DNA of 64,000 nucleotides from Symbiodinium natans (GCA_905221605.1 CAJNDS010002316.1:397001-461000); one strand, 5' to 3'; numbered from the stretch's first letter, positions 50,246-61,531 are shown. Made by a program: numbers and translations. The notes: generated by a model from the letters alone, not told the origin.

Positions 50246-51008
50246 CAGCTGCAGGCGATGCCTGGCTACTCGTCACAAGGGTCAAGCGTTTAGTGTGTCA
50301 AGGGTGTCAGAAGCGTGTTGCGGGGTTTAGTGGTTAAGCCAGTAATCACCTACCCCTGGCTTCCATCCCCAAAACAGCTCCTTTTTTGGGGGGTAACTAC
50401 TTTGGCAGGGAGTTCCTTGAGAAAAGGCGCTATGGACGGCACGATGGTACCCTTTTGGGAGTCCTGAGAAGGATGTCTGATCAGAGGCCAGGCTCTTCAG
50501 GAGGAGACCCCGTGACCCAAGAGAAATCAAGGGAAATTCTCCTCCCGGCTCGAATGCTTCCGAAGTTCCTTCCGCCACGAAAACGCACAACGCAGCCTCA
50601 CGGTGGCAAGAGCCCTTGGTCTCGCATGCCCACAAGCAAGAATCAACTTTCCGCTTGGAAGTTTCAATCAAGCTGCTTCGGATGGTTCGCAGCGCTCGGA
50701 CGACGAGCTGAGATCAAGTCCAGCGGCAGTCCAGCGCGCCTTTACCAGCGACTGCCATGTCTTGCTGGGGTCGGAACTACTGTACTTGACTTCCATAGGG
50801 AAAGCGATACCTGGCTTGCAAAACCAGTGCCATGGAACATGTGGTGACACACAGTGTATGGTTAGTACCGGTGTTCCAGCTTACATTGAAAAGCGTATCC
50901 ATGCGACAACCCTATACCTAAACCCTAAACCCTGGACCCTGAACACAGCGGCAGCAAGGACACGCTCCCGGCTTGCTTGGGGAATGCGTTCCAGTGCTAA
51001 GTACGAGC

Positions 51009-51043
51009 AAGCACACACACACACACAGACACACAGACACACA

Positions 51044-51100
<57 letters not shown>

Positions 51101-51172
51101 ACACAGAGACACACAGAGACACACAGAGACACACACAGACACACGCACCCGCAGGCACACACACACACACAA
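51009..51172. repeat. CA/CAGA microsatellite
   Basis: Pure CA in the middle, with ACACAGAC variants at the edges. Open frames of T/H or V/C repeats are artefacts. A shorter CACACGCA tract is at 51606-51682. The stretch 50250-51800 otherwise shows no supportable exon. Confidence 0.95.
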
Positions 51173-51841
51173 ACTGGTCTGCGTGTGCTCTCTCGTAACA
51201 TTCACCAGAGTAAATACCAGCATAATGGTAGTTCCTTTGTCTAGTCATACTTGGGGAATCTGTCCGGTCATTCTGTATGCCTTCTGCTACACGTCGTTCG
51301 TTAGGACGTTGTTGATGAGGGTACCTTCGGGATGAACAAGAGCGAGGATGGCACCAACGTACAGCGAGTTACGAATATGAATTATGAACATATCACTGGA
51401 GATCACAGGTACACAGGGCTGATCAGGCCCTGCTTCCAGCGACAGTGGATAGCTTCGTTGGGTGCATTTTCCACTGTGCTCTGCACCCCCTCTGTGAATC
51501 ACAATCTTCGGAGCAATCTGAGTCAGACATGCTGCGTCGCTATGGCTAATCCAACTGCAATCTCACGCTGCTCTGATTTCCGTCAATGCGACCGCAGTAG
51601 TGCGGATGCCACACACACACCCACACCCACACCCACATGTACACCCGCACGCACACGCACATGCACACGCACACGCACACAACCAGACCTGTGAAGTAAA
51701 CGCACCATAGACTAAGGTGTCAGTTATATAGTTAAAACTTCGTGAGATCCTTTGGTTTTCAGTTGCTGGTCACCCCAGTTCTCACGTTCTTGCCCCCCCT
51801 CGTCCCCGTAAAGCCTGAACTTTCCGCACCTTACCTGTAAG

Positions 51842-51925
51842 CTCCCTCTACAAGAACCTGACCGACCAGTCTGGTCTGGGTGTTGCTGCCTACCAGCCAA
51901 TTGGATACGCATGGAAATGCTAGGA
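51842..51925 (+). CDS. Gene B, possible exon
   Basis: After ACCTGTAAG a frame reads SLYKNLTDQSGLGVAAYQPI, GYAWKC to a TAG. A second frame is open as well. Protein-like, but the frame cannot be fixed by eye. Confidence 0.4.
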
Positions 51926-51970
51926 AGACATGACGCCTTCAACGCCTTCTTCCTTGTTTACTAGTCCCAG

Positions 51971-52097
51971 GTTTCTCTCCGCCACGCGGTTTTTGATTTC
52001 CCGCTTCCGTACGGACAGCTGGTGGTTTGGAACGTTCATGCGCCTCGGCACTATGCTTAGGGATGCTTTAGCTGCCACACCCTGCGGCATTCCAGCT
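51971..52097 (+). CDS. Gene B, exon with DSWWFG motif
   Basis: Acceptor TAGTCCCAG, 1 nt, then FLSATRFLISRFRTDSWWFG, TFMRLGTMLRDALAATPCGI, PA to a possible donor GTCTTA. The RFRxDSWWFG block, basic then aromatic, resembles a conserved cytoplasmic loop / helix entry of large dinoflagellate multi-pass proteins (inference). The open frame continues to 52142. Confidence 0.65.
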
Positions 52098-52142
52098 GTC
52101 TTACACCAAACTGTGGGATCTTCGAGTGCCACCTTGGGGTGA

Positions 52143-53217
52143 ACTTCTGAGCTTTCTGTCTGCAGGGCTTGGGGCAGCAAAGGTTTGAGGGGATTTGACA
52201 GCCCATGGCTTTCTGGGTCATAGCCCAAAGGAGCCCAACCTGTTTCCGACGGCCCGGTTGCGTGCCTAACGGACTTCGGCCCCAGAACGCCTTGAGTTTT
52301 CCGACCCTGAAACCCGAAAGCTGTCCCCTGTAAACAAAGCACCCTTGAGTTGCGTTTAGTAGGCTTTAGGGTTTAGGGCTGAGGGTTGGATGTATGATCC
52401 ACTTCCTGGTGGGTTAGTTAGTCGTTGAGGCCTTCGGCAAGCCTGATCGCGGCTAAGGCTGCCTCGAGGCCTGTTGTTGTCGCTGTCCATCGTTGCCGCG
52501 GGCGACAGTCCCTATGTGCAGGCGTCGGCGGTGTGCAACCCCATTTAGGGCTTAGGCCAGGGAAGAGGCTTTAGGGCAAGTGAGCGGGTCAGCTAGGTGG
52601 GTGGCAAACAACTCCCTCTTCAAGGCTTCCTCCCCAGCTTTCCCTTGCGCATACCAAGTGCTCCAAAGCCCCGCCTGCTGCAACCTCGTTCGGCCCCCGG
52701 AACCCCCCCCAAACCTCAATCCCCAAACCCCAAACCCTTGGCGGGTGGCCAAGAAAAACCCTAAACCCTAAACCCTAACCCCTTTGCGGTCTTTTCGTTA
52801 AGCCACCTTAGACACAAGCTGGTGTAACGTCAAGGGCCCCTTCCATATCCCATGCAAAGTGCGCAATCACTTTCTGAGTAGTCTGCGGCCTCTGATGTCT
52901 TGGTGAGCCTGTGTTGGCGGACGCTTGAAGGCCTTTGGTAACCTCGATTCGTCCCTGTGGAGTAGTGGACGCTGAAGCGCGTGCAGTGCGGGTGGCAAAC
53001 ACCCTTGACCCTATCCACCTTCGTGAATCTTATGGCAACTTTGCACCCCAAGCCCCTGGTGCGCCCCACCATGCGTCATTTCGGGACGGCCCTAAAACCC
53101 TAAACCCTACTCGGAGAGTTCATGGTTACTTATAAGTAGGGTCTTCAGTCTTGTCACGATGGTGATAATCTTTTTTAGGGTTCGTATAATCCTACTGAGT
53201 ACCCATGCTTCAAGTAG
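52143..53217. other. Intron-like stretch
   Basis: Unique sequence with only isolated telomere-like units. The frames at 52580-52771 and 52935-53135 look like chance frames. Confidence 0.35.
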
Positions 53218-53301
53218 ACCCAACATCGTCCCCTGGAAGATGCTCCTCATCGTGTCCGTCATGCTGGGATACATGGTGATGCAGCCCCACGGCCGACGGC
53301 T
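53218..53301 (+). CDS. Gene B, transmembrane exon
   Basis: After CAAGTAG: 1 nt, PNIVPWKMLLIVSVMLGYMV, MQPHGRR, donor GTCTTG, followed by TTTAGGG units. A Pro-Trp-Lys entry and hydrophobic helix. An in-frame TGA (53304) lies just after the proposed donor. Confidence 0.6.
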
Positions 53302-53457
53302 GTCTTGAAAGGTTTAGGGTTTAGGGTTTGGGGTTTGGGGTTTAAGGCTGAGGGACCTGAACCCGAAACCCTAAACCGCCTTGGCAATCTCTTCAGCGCC
53401 TCGTAGGCTTGAGTGGAACTCAGTCATGTGTCGCACCAGCCCTGGGAAACCCTGGGA

Positions 53458-53521
53458 CCCTGAACCCTAAACCCTAGCCCTAAACCCTAAACCCTAAACC
53501 GTAAACCCTAAACCCTAAACT
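53458..53521. repeat. CCCTAAA array
   Basis: Nine units with two variants. The stretch 53522-55780 holds no exon I can support. Confidence 0.9.
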
Positions 53522-54552
53522 CCCTTTTTTTGGGGGCTCCTAGGGCTTCAGGGCTTGTTGAGAGGATGCCAGAGGGCTCACGAGGGAGTTGCAGCCTGAA
53601 ACTTAGCGTGGAGATTATGGAGATCCAAAAGTGCTGGCAGTTTGGGGTCCTTACGTTTAGGGTTTGGGGTTCAGTGTATTAGGGTGGATTAGAATGGAGT
53701 TCTCATAAATATACAGCTCCAGGACTGGGTTCTGGAGGCTCATCATCCTGAGTTGCATCGGCTCTCCGACAGCGTGTTCAAGGATTTCAGTACCTACTAG
53801 TGTATTCCGTCGTCAGTGACTTGTGGGCCCCAACGATGCAGAGTTTGGAGTGGCTGCGCTCGGCTTGACGTCAGCACTACATTGGGCTAGGCGCTTGCTC
53901 CTTCAAGCCGGGCGGACCCAAAAGCCCGTTGCAGAAGGGTTTAGGGTTTAGAGTTAGTTAGGGAGAATCGATGGCCTGCTCAGTGTTTCCTGTGGGCCCA
54001 TACGTTTAGAATAGTAAGAAGAGGGTTTACGGAGGGGTTGGTAGGCGACAAGGGCTTAACACAATGTGACACGTAAACAGGCACTCTGCACAATTAAACC
54101 CCAAAAAAACCCCCAAACTAGGCCCTTCAGCCCTGAAAAAATCCGCAACTTTCTCAACCCAAAAGCATCTAAGGCTCATCTCGTGGCCGTGGAAGCTCCC
54201 TGCCCTAAACGCCTTCGATGCCCTGATCAGCATCTCTCTGATCTTAATGTCTCTTTGCTGCGTAGTTTCGGGGTTGGCTGGTTTAGAGCTTACATGGCTT
54301 TTGCCCCCAAGATTCCGACTTCAATTTTCCCGGCTGGCTCATGGCTCATAGCCATGGATGTGAACAGTCCTCCTCCTGAGACGATGATGGTTTGGATGCT
54401 GGCATACACAGACAGACAGAGAGAGAGAGATAGAAAAAAAAAAAAAAAGCAAATGGAAGGTCAAGGCAGTGACTGCATAGGTAGGGTTTCATGACGCAGG
54501 GCCTGGTGGGTGCGCTGAGTGCGCGGGGGGCGACCCCTATGCCCAAGCAAGA

Positions 54553-54612
54553 AAAGAGAGAGAGAGAGAGAGGGAGGGAGGGAGGGAGGGAGAGGGAGAG
54601 AGAGAGAGAGAG
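54553..54612. repeat. GA/GGGA microsatellite
   Basis: GA and GGGA units. A related GACA/GA tract with an A run is at 54405-54447. Confidence 0.95.
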
Positions 54613-55296
54613 AACCTTTTAACGCACACCGACCTGTAACGCTCGCCCTCGAACGGCCCTCTTTCCTTCAGGTCGGGGGGAGGGTCATGAGAGCTGGAAG
54701 GAAGGAAGAGAGAGAGAGAGCGGAGCCTCTCCTGAGAAAGGGTTGTGTATATGCTCCTTGCCTTCGTGTCGTGACGAGGGGGTGAGGCCGCTGCTTGGAG
54801 TTGATTCTGGCTAGTCCTTAAGCCCAATTGCAAAAAGCTTTAGGGCTTAGGGCTTAGCGCTTAGGGTTTGCTGATCAAGCCGTGCATGCTGCCTTTTCTG
54901 GCATCCCCTCCCAGCGCAGATGGAAAGAAGGGTTTAGGGTGTAGGGTTTAGGGTTTCGTCTAGGATGCCCAGGAGTGCCCTTATTCCTTTGCATTTGCTG
55001 TCAGGATCCCGTCTAAACCCCTTCAAGCCAAACATTTTTTATTTCGAACATCCTCACCCTACAGATTTGGAATTTGTGGGCCGTCCTACACTCCAGGCAT
55101 TGTCCGGGGATACTTTGGGGGGGGCGGGGGGGTGTTGGGCAACCAAAAAAACAACCCCGCACACCCTATCCGCCCCCCCAAAGAAAAGTGTTCAGTGTTC
55201 GGATCTCTGCAAGGATGGCTCTGTTGGGAGCCTTCGCCCCGGTCTTGAATAATGACCAACAGCAGAGGCAGGGATGAGTTTAGGGACTTGGCCCCC

Positions 55297-55560
55297 AACC
55301 CTAAACCCTAAACCCTAAACCCTAAACCCTAAACCCTAGACCCTAAACCCAAGTTGGCCCACCCCCAAAAACTCCGAAGCCCAACGACACACGCATGGTT
55401 GAGGGTTGCCTGCTGTTGCCCGACTTTCCCCCCCGAATTCCAGAATAGGGTCTCCTGAGAGGCAGAGCAGGGATACCTGCTGTCTAACTGAGACTTGACT
55501 TTGGGAGCTCCCTAAACCCTAAACCCTAGACCCCAAACCCCAAACCCTAAACCCTAAACT
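55297..55560. repeat. Two CCCTAAA arrays
   Basis: Arrays at 55297-55352 and 55510-55560 (with CCCCAAA variants), separated by unique sequence with no supportable exon. Confidence 0.85.
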
Positions 55561-55803
55561 TTGAAAGCTAGGCTTGAATCACCGCGGCCGAGATTCGTTG
55601 GGGTGGGACTGTTGTGCAGCCACTTGCCGTTGAGGATCAGGGATTTAGGGTTGAGGGTTTAGGGTTTAGGGTTTAGGGCTTAGGGTATTCTGCTCTGCTG
55701 AACGACACAGGGACGTTCATCTAAGTTAGGGGTCCTCTTTGCGATGCTGTTTCTGAGGGATTCCTCTTCAAACGCCCTCATATGGACCAACGCGCGCCCG
55801 CAG

Positions 55804-55875
55804 GATTACGACCGCGATCTTCGGAATCATCTTCTTCCTCAACGCGGCTAAGTTCAACCCGCAGTGCGAATCAGA
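55804..55875 (+). CDS. Gene B, transmembrane exon
   Basis: Acceptor GCCCGCAG, 1 nt, 23 codons (ITTAIFGIIFFLNAAKFNPQ, CES), 2 nt, donor GTTATA. A clear hydrophobic helix. A shorter end at GTGCGA is possible. Confidence 0.65.
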
Positions 55876-56800
55876 GTTATAGGGTTGAATCGGCCGTTCT
55901 CATCTCAGCAGGGAAGGAACGGGTACATTGTATACTGTATACTGTATGCATATATATATATATATGGTACCCCCCCCCAGTGACCTACCTTTTCTGTGTC
56001 TTTCTCTTAGGTCGCGCAGCTGCACTAGTCCGCTTCATATATCAGTCCAATGCTGGCTTATTGAGGCCTGCGAGGTGGGTGTCCCAATAGCTGCCTTCCT
56101 TGCCCGGAGATCAACTACGCGACTGTTGGAGCTTAGTTGTTCTGTTTATATAAAACGGATTAGAATAGGTCGCTGGCGAGGGGGGGGGGGGTAGCTTCTA
56201 TCTTTCCACACACATATAATATATATATATATATATATGCATGCTGTTTTAATACAGAAACGACGCGCTGCAGGCCTGAGTTTTTGCAGGTTTCTTTTTG
56301 TTTACACTATATGCTTGGATTCCATGTGATTTGTTATTTGCATTGAAAGTGCTTATAAGGATCAAAGTAAACACGTCACATATGCTTTAGTATCAGTATC
56401 GGCCACAATTGTCGCAGGGTCGACGGCTTCGGCTTCTGTAAACATACAACCGCTTTGGCGCCTTGTAGAGCTAAAGTCGGCGGCTAAAGGCTAGAGAGAC
56501 AAAGGGTGGGGGGGGGGGGGGGAGCAAACAAAAAAAAAAACCAAACATATACATAAATAAATAATATATATATATATGGGCACATTTGTTTTTTAGTGTT
56601 GTTACCGCCCCAACCCCCCCCCCCCCCCAACCAGGGAGACCAGAGCCTATCTATCCCCTTTGGGCCGGGCCTGTGAGTCTCGGAACTCATCGGAATCTGG
56701 AAGCCTTGGAGCTTAAGGAACACAACCACGAATACACATGGGGGTCGAACATTCCTTAATAGGATTTATAGTACCCCCTATAATAATCCCTATTCATGAC

Positions 56801-56899
56801 TTGGGATGTTCCCCTTATACTAACAGCCTGTAATAGGGTTTATAGTATCCCCTATTATGACCCCTACTAAGGACTCTTAGTATAAGGGGAACATCCCAA
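56801..56899. mobile_element. MITE-like family 2, second complete copy
   Basis: A 99-bp hairpin, TTGGGATGTTCCCCTTATAC to GTATAAGGGGAACATCCCAA. An extra right-end fragment (GTATAAGGGGAACATCCTAA) adjoins at 56912-56931 and an inner fragment lies at 56750-56798, so copies inserted into or beside one another. Confidence 0.75.
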
Positions 56900-56931
56900 T
56901 TAACGATTGCTAGTATAAGGGGAACATCCTA

Positions 56932-58500
56932 ATCTACACCTATAATCAATATTGACGAAGAGATGCATGCATGTCTTCATCTCTATCATACACAACCTTA
57001 GCAGAAATATCGAAATTGAAACGTAAAGTTATAAGAAAACCTTAATGTCTTCTACCTACTCCATGTGCATATATTGTGTGTATAGGTATGCGTCTACACA
57101 TATTCGATATGCTGGGTTATACTGGTATGAATCTATTCGTATGTATTGATGCTGGCTTGTTTCTAACTCAAATGTTAAATGTGAGCGACAAATATTTACA
57201 GAATATTAGACTGTGACATGTTTTTTTGTAGAATAACAGATAAGTCGCCAAATTTGTGCATCAGATAAGTCGCCAAATTTGTGCATAAACACATACGAAG
57301 TTATTGGGGCCTTGGGCTTTCAAGCTTCAAAGCTTTTCGCCAGCCGCTTCCTGAGCAAAACACTCGTGCTTTGCAAGCAGAAGATACTCGGTGACATCCC
57401 CCATATCTTATGAGGAAACTTTTTCCCATAACAAGCAGCTTTGGCAGGGTATGACTAAGAACAATAAGTAGATGGGCAAACTTGCATTATTGGTGCCAGG
57501 GGGGAGAGACTCCAAATTGCAACGGCATCGGCAAGACCGCGGCAAGAAATAGGATAGTCAGTTCGGAAGAATGCTTCCAAAGAATCTTTACTCTTGAAGT
57601 TTTAGAATGGTTCGGATAAGGCAAACTCTATAGGTGCAAGTAAAAATGAGAACTGGTTCGTAAGAAGCCGAAACATTAATTATAGGAACTCTTAGACCTT
57701 CAGCTCCAAACACATGAAGGAGATGCTAAACCCAAACGCAATATGTGACTGGGCTGTGTCCCAAAATGGACAGGCAGGATGGATGCAAACTGCAAACCTC
57801 AAAGACTATAACAGGATGCAATCCTGAAGCCCGAAGAAGGATAGCTTATTCCAAACATCCGATAACTTAGATAAACGATGATGGGTGGCATATCCAAAGC
57901 CTCAATTCTTGGCAACAGACACGAGATGGCAAACCCGGTAAAGCCTGACTGGGTCCTAAGCATTTCAATGTATAGCAAAGAGATGATGGTGGGAAGCAAA
58001 CCCAAATTCTGAAACTTGACAGTGGATGGTAAACAATGTAAATCCTAAAGGGATATGTGGGTCACATATAGCAGAAATGATGTGTGTCAACGAAACATTC
58101 GGAAGTATATGCATAGGCCGCAAATCCGTATTACCTACCGTTGACTATAAGAGTTTGGGTCAGTTTAGGAAGGAGCCCATCACAGCAATTGGCAATTTGC
58201 AACTTGCGATAAGCCCTTGCAACTGAAAATATTAGAAAAAGGGTGTGTGCAAGAATTATAAGATAGCTTTTAAAAATAGTGCAAATTAACGAAAAAAGAC
58301 GTGTTGGACTCGAAAAACACAGGCCTGCATTCCGTCAAACTCTACAGAAATATACATATATATATATACACACACATATATGCATCTATATATATATGCA
58401 TACACATACACTTGCAATATTCTGGGGGGCTATCTTGGCAACGGGGCTGAACTCTTAACCTCAGGCCGAAATGTGGGATATTAGTTGACGTGGTATAGCT
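56932..58500. other. AT-rich non-coding stretch with small tandem repeats
   Basis: No telomere-like arrays and no gene seen. A 25-bp unit is duplicated at 57237-57286 (CAGATAAGTCGCCAAATTTG, then TGCAT). Between 57700 and 58060 phrases such as GATGGATGCAAACTGCAAA recur in degenerate form. Microsatellites lie at 58345-58410. Confidence 0.45.
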
Positions 58501-58653
58501 GATGCTGGGTACCTTGAACCCTTGACCCTAAACCCGAAACCCTAAACCCTAAACCCTTAGAAGAAAGTTGAAAGGCTTCAAGGAGCTCTGAAATGTCAAG
58601 AAAATTGGGTTCTGCCCTCCCTTTTGCCTCCTTCTTGGCGTCTGGCTTTGAAA

Positions 58654-58772
58654 TTGGGGTTTAGGGTTTAGGGTTTAGGGTTTAGGGTTTAGGGTTTAGG
58701 GTTTAGGGTTTAGGGTTTAGGGTTTAGGGTTTAGGGTTTAGGGTTTAGGGTTTAGGGTTTAGGGTTTAGGGG
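58654..58772. repeat. TTTAGGG array, perfect
   Basis: About 17 uninterrupted units, the most uniform array in the window, 72 bp before the next exon. Confidence 0.95.
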
Positions 58773-58843
58773 GCTCAGGTTGGGGGTCGAGGGTGGTGGT
58801 GGGTATCTGGGCTTCCCTGAGGGCCGAAGCCACATGCAACCAG

Positions 58844-58915
58844 GTCATGGTGCTTGGAATGCTCTGTGTCACCGCCTCTGTGCTGATTCGCCACTTGTTC
58901 CAGAAGAATGCGGGG
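58844..58915 (+). CDS. Gene B, transmembrane exon
   Basis: Acceptor CAACCAG, 24 codons (VMVLGMLCVTASVLIRHLFQ, KNAG), phase 0, donor GTTGAG. A hydrophobic helix followed by a basic end. Confidence 0.65.
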
Positions 58916-59277
58916 GTTGAGGGGTGCCTGCACCCAGCAAGATACCTGTACAGAATAGAATTCTGGGGCGTTTCTCCCTTAGTTAGTGGAAATATCTCTT
59001 TGATGAAAAGCACTGTGAGGGTGCTTGGTGGGGGGCTCTGGTGCATGGTGTAGGCATGAATTTCGACGGAACGCCAAGATGTAAACCTAAACCTAAGGGG
59101 TGGGTAGAGGAATTTGTGACGACCCTAAACCTTAAACTGAGCCCCCAAATCGGTGATCAGACGCCCTAAGGTGCCCTACATAGGCTACTATGACTAGATT
59201 ATTGTGCACATGCCGATGAAACTTCAGGCTATGGTTCTGGTAGCTTAGTGTTTGGGGGATGGGGGGTCGGAGAAGAG

Positions 59278-59391
59278 CTACCAGCACCACATGGACTCCC
59301 AAAACTACCCGGTGGACAGGTCCCGGGGGAATTAGTGGTCCAGCCCCACATGCGGGACTGCCAGGACCACCGCAGCTTCCACAAGAACAGG
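59278..59391 (+). CDS. Gene B or next gene, exon with telomere-repeat donor
   Basis: Open in one frame for 38 codons from GAAGAG: LPAPHGLPKLPGGQVPGELV, VQPHMRDCQDHRSFHKNR. It ends exactly where a TTTAGGG array starts (AACAGG|GTTTAGGG). The His/Arg-rich second half (59344-59391) is the more convincing part. Confidence 0.5.
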
Positions 59392-59450
59392 GTTTAGGGT
59401 TTAGGGTTTAGGGTTTAGGGTTTAGGGTTTAGGGTTTAGGGTTTAGGGTC
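59392..59450. repeat. TTTAGGG array starting at an exon edge
   Basis: Eight perfect units beginning with the GTTTAGGG that forms the proposed donor. A second array is at 59545-59590. Confidence 0.9.
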
Positions 59451-59634
59451 GCAACACAACCACCGAAGGAGGGTTTAGGGGGGCCCGGCTGTGAACTTAA
59501 GCCCCAGGCCTGAAACAAAAATGAGGGCCTCGATGAATCCTTAGGGTTTAGGGTTTAGGGTTTAGCGTTTATGGTTTAGGGTTTAGGGCTGAACCCTAGG
59601 ATCGCCTGCAAACATGTTTTGCGGCTTTTTCCAG

Positions 59635-59675
59635 TAGTGTTGCCCTGCAACGCGTCCTGAGCGTCATCGAGGCAG
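59635..59675 (+). CDS. Gene B or next gene, exon
   Basis: After TTTTCCAG: 1 nt, SVALQRVLSVIEA, 1 nt, donor GTGGCA. It joins in phase to the exon at 59708. Confidence 0.55.
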
Positions 59676-59707
59676 GTGGCAAAAAAAGCCAGACCCGAAA
59701 CCGCAAG

Positions 59708-59781
59708 GTGTGAACGTCATGGGCAGCACGCAGCAGAGCGTGCTGCTGGCGCTTGGCCCCTTGGTTGAGGGGCTCTTGGGG
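59708..59781 (+). CDS. Gene B or next gene, exon
   Basis: After CCGCAAG: 2 nt then VNVMGSTQQSVLLALGPLVE, GLLG. The split codon with the previous exon gives glycine (GCA G|GT GTG). The end is uncertain. The separating intron would be only 32 nt. Confidence 0.55.
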
Positions 59782-59936
59782 ATTTAAAGAGTCCAGGGCT
59801 TAGGGTCTTCGGAGTTCTTGGGGTTTAGGGTGTATGTTGTAGGGTTCCTAAAACATTGAACTCTAAACCCTGAACCTCTTTTGTGGGAGTTTCGCTGCCT
59901 GTCTAAACCCTAAACTCTAAACCCCTACATGTTCTC

Positions 59937-59990
59937 CCTAAACCCTAAATCCTAAACCCTAAACCCTAAACCCCTAAACCCTAAACCCTC
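59937..59990. repeat. CCCTAAA array
   Basis: Seven units with two variants, 20 bp before the next exon. Confidence 0.85.
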
Positions 59991-60013
59991 GTTTTCTGCT
60001 TTTGGCGATCCAG

Positions 60014-60071
60014 GCCCGCCTTCCCCATCAGGAAGTGCAGAGGTCTGAAGTCCAACGCCGGGCAAAGAGAA
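60014..60071 (+). CDS. Gene B or next gene, exon with telomere-repeat donor
   Basis: Acceptor GATCCAG, then ARLPHQEVQRSEVQRRAKR, 1 nt, donor GTTTAGGG at the start of an array (60072-60112). A second frame (PAFPIRKCRGLKSNAGQRE) is equally open, so the frame is not settled. Confidence 0.45.
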
Positions 60072-60568
60072 GTTTAGGGTTTAGGGTTTAGGGTTTCGGG
60101 TTCAGGGTTCCCCAAACCTTTAAGGCGCACCCTCAGGGGGTGTTAGGGTTTAGGGCTTTCGGGCCTAGGGTTCCAGAAAACTTGGGGCTGTGTAGGAGAG
60201 TAGAGCTGCAAGTTCATGTTTGCCACCATGCCTAAGCTAAACCCTAAACCCTAAACCCTGAGGCAAGATTCCGCAACCACTCGTGTTGGGCCACAAGTTC
60301 CTCCTTCTCTCCGGGATGGTCCAGGACCATCCCACACTGGCCTGGTCTAAAACCCTAAACCTTAACAAAGCTTTGAGCCCTAAACCCTAAACTCTAAACC
60401 TTAAACCCAATAAGAATCCTTTGAGCTTTTGGGAAGGGGGTCTGGTTTAGCCATTTTTTAGGGTTGTCGGGGCGCGAATTCTCTAGCGACTCCAGCAGCT
60501 ATCAGTCAGCAAGTCCAGTTTCAAAATCGGGTCTAGGATTTGTACGGTTTAGGGCTACAACAAGAGGT

Positions 60569-60632
60569 CGAGAGGGTTGAGCCTATAATTAGGACTGATA
60601 CGAGAGGGTTGAGCCTATAATTAGGACTCACA
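60569..60632. repeat. Two tandem 32-bp units
   Basis: CGAGAGGGTTGAGCCTATAA, then TTAGGACTGATA, is repeated with changes only in the last four bases. Confidence 0.9.
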
Positions 60633-60824
60633 CGATCAGCGTGAGCTATTGGGATCGTATGATGCCTATACCACGAGAAGCCCGGTTAGGGTTTAGGTCC
60701 AAGTTCTCGGCGGTCTCGGGTGTGGACCTCAGTTCCGGGCTCAAAAAACGGGGGGCTTAGGTGGGTTGATGGCCCTTGCTTCAAGGGCCCCAAGGAGAAT
60801 ATTTACAGTAGATTTTTTGGGTTT

Positions 60825-61000
60825 AAAGGGTTGAAAGGAGGGTTTGGGGTTGAGGGTTTTGGGTTTAAAGGGTTGAAAGGGCTTAAAGGGCTTTTTCAGG
60901 GCGTGTAAGGGTTTTAAGGGCTTGCAAGGGTTTCAAGGGCTTAAAGGGTTTAAAGGGTTTTAAGAGCTTAAAGGGCTTAAAGGGTTTAAAGGGTTTAGGG
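60825..61000. repeat. Degenerate TTTAAAGGGC repeat
   Basis: About 15 units of GGGTTTAAA and GGGCTTAAA type. The open frame of G/F/K/L repeats over it (60720-60908) is not considered a gene. Confidence 0.7.
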
Positions 61001-61460
61001 TAGAAGTTAGTCATGTAGGGGAGCAAGGAAAGCCAAAATATGCCCTAGAGCTGCGGAGCAGAGAGAGCCCGTGTCTGGAAAGCAGGAGGTGCTTCAAGAC
61101 TCGTAAATTTCTGGAGAGCTCGGTTATTGAAAAATAAAAATGTTTAGATCCCTGGGACCATCCCTCCAAAATGTCAAGAGGTAACCGAAGAGGCCTTTCG
61201 TAGGCTCTTGCTGAGGAGCCCCTAAACAGCCCTAAACCCTAAATCCTAAATCCGATAAACCCGGAACCCTAAATCCCAAACCCCTAAACCCTAAACCCCT
61301 GTATCACTGAAGGTATGCATCTCCAATTAGGTGTCGTCTCCCAGGGCGGAAAGACCGCATTACCGATTGCTTCAGCTGCGGTTGAGGCAACCTAGGGACC
61401 TAGGGTTTAGGGTTTAGGGAAAAAGGGGCCGGTGTCCCAAGTCCCGGAAGTTTCCGACAG

Positions 61461-61531
61461 GAGTTGGGAGAAGAGCGCTTTGCAAAGTTGCTCGAGAAGC
61501 TTTGCAGAGATAGGACGGCTTTGGAAGGAGG
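61461..61531 (+). CDS. Gene B or next gene, exon
   Basis: Acceptor TCCGACAG, 23 codons (ELGEERFAKLLEKLCRDRTA, LEG), 2 nt, donor GTCCGC. A charged amphipathic helix. The last exon seen. No terminal exon with a stop is identified. Confidence 0.6.

Larger units (their letters stand above)
17605..61531 (+). other. Gene B: receptor-like membrane protein gene spanning about 44 kb (reconstructed)
   Basis: Plus-strand exons listed below share a logical domain order: signal peptide (17.6 kb), type-1 periplasmic-binding / ANF-receptor-like domain (23.3-43.6 kb), cysteine-rich GCC2/GCC3-type repeats (43.7-44.4 kb), transmembrane exons (44.5-58.9 kb) and hydrophilic tail exons (59.3-61.5 kb). Such proteins are expected at the cell surface, with an outside ligand-binding part. 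The ligand cannot be told. Several junctions do not match in phase, so exons are missing or mis-bounded, and the gene could be more than one. Introns carry an LTR element, a copia fragment, MITEs and telomere-like arrays. Confidence 0.55.

Noticed and set aside
50881-51335. Frames rich in His/Thr or Val/Cys
   Set aside because: Translation of the CA microsatellite.
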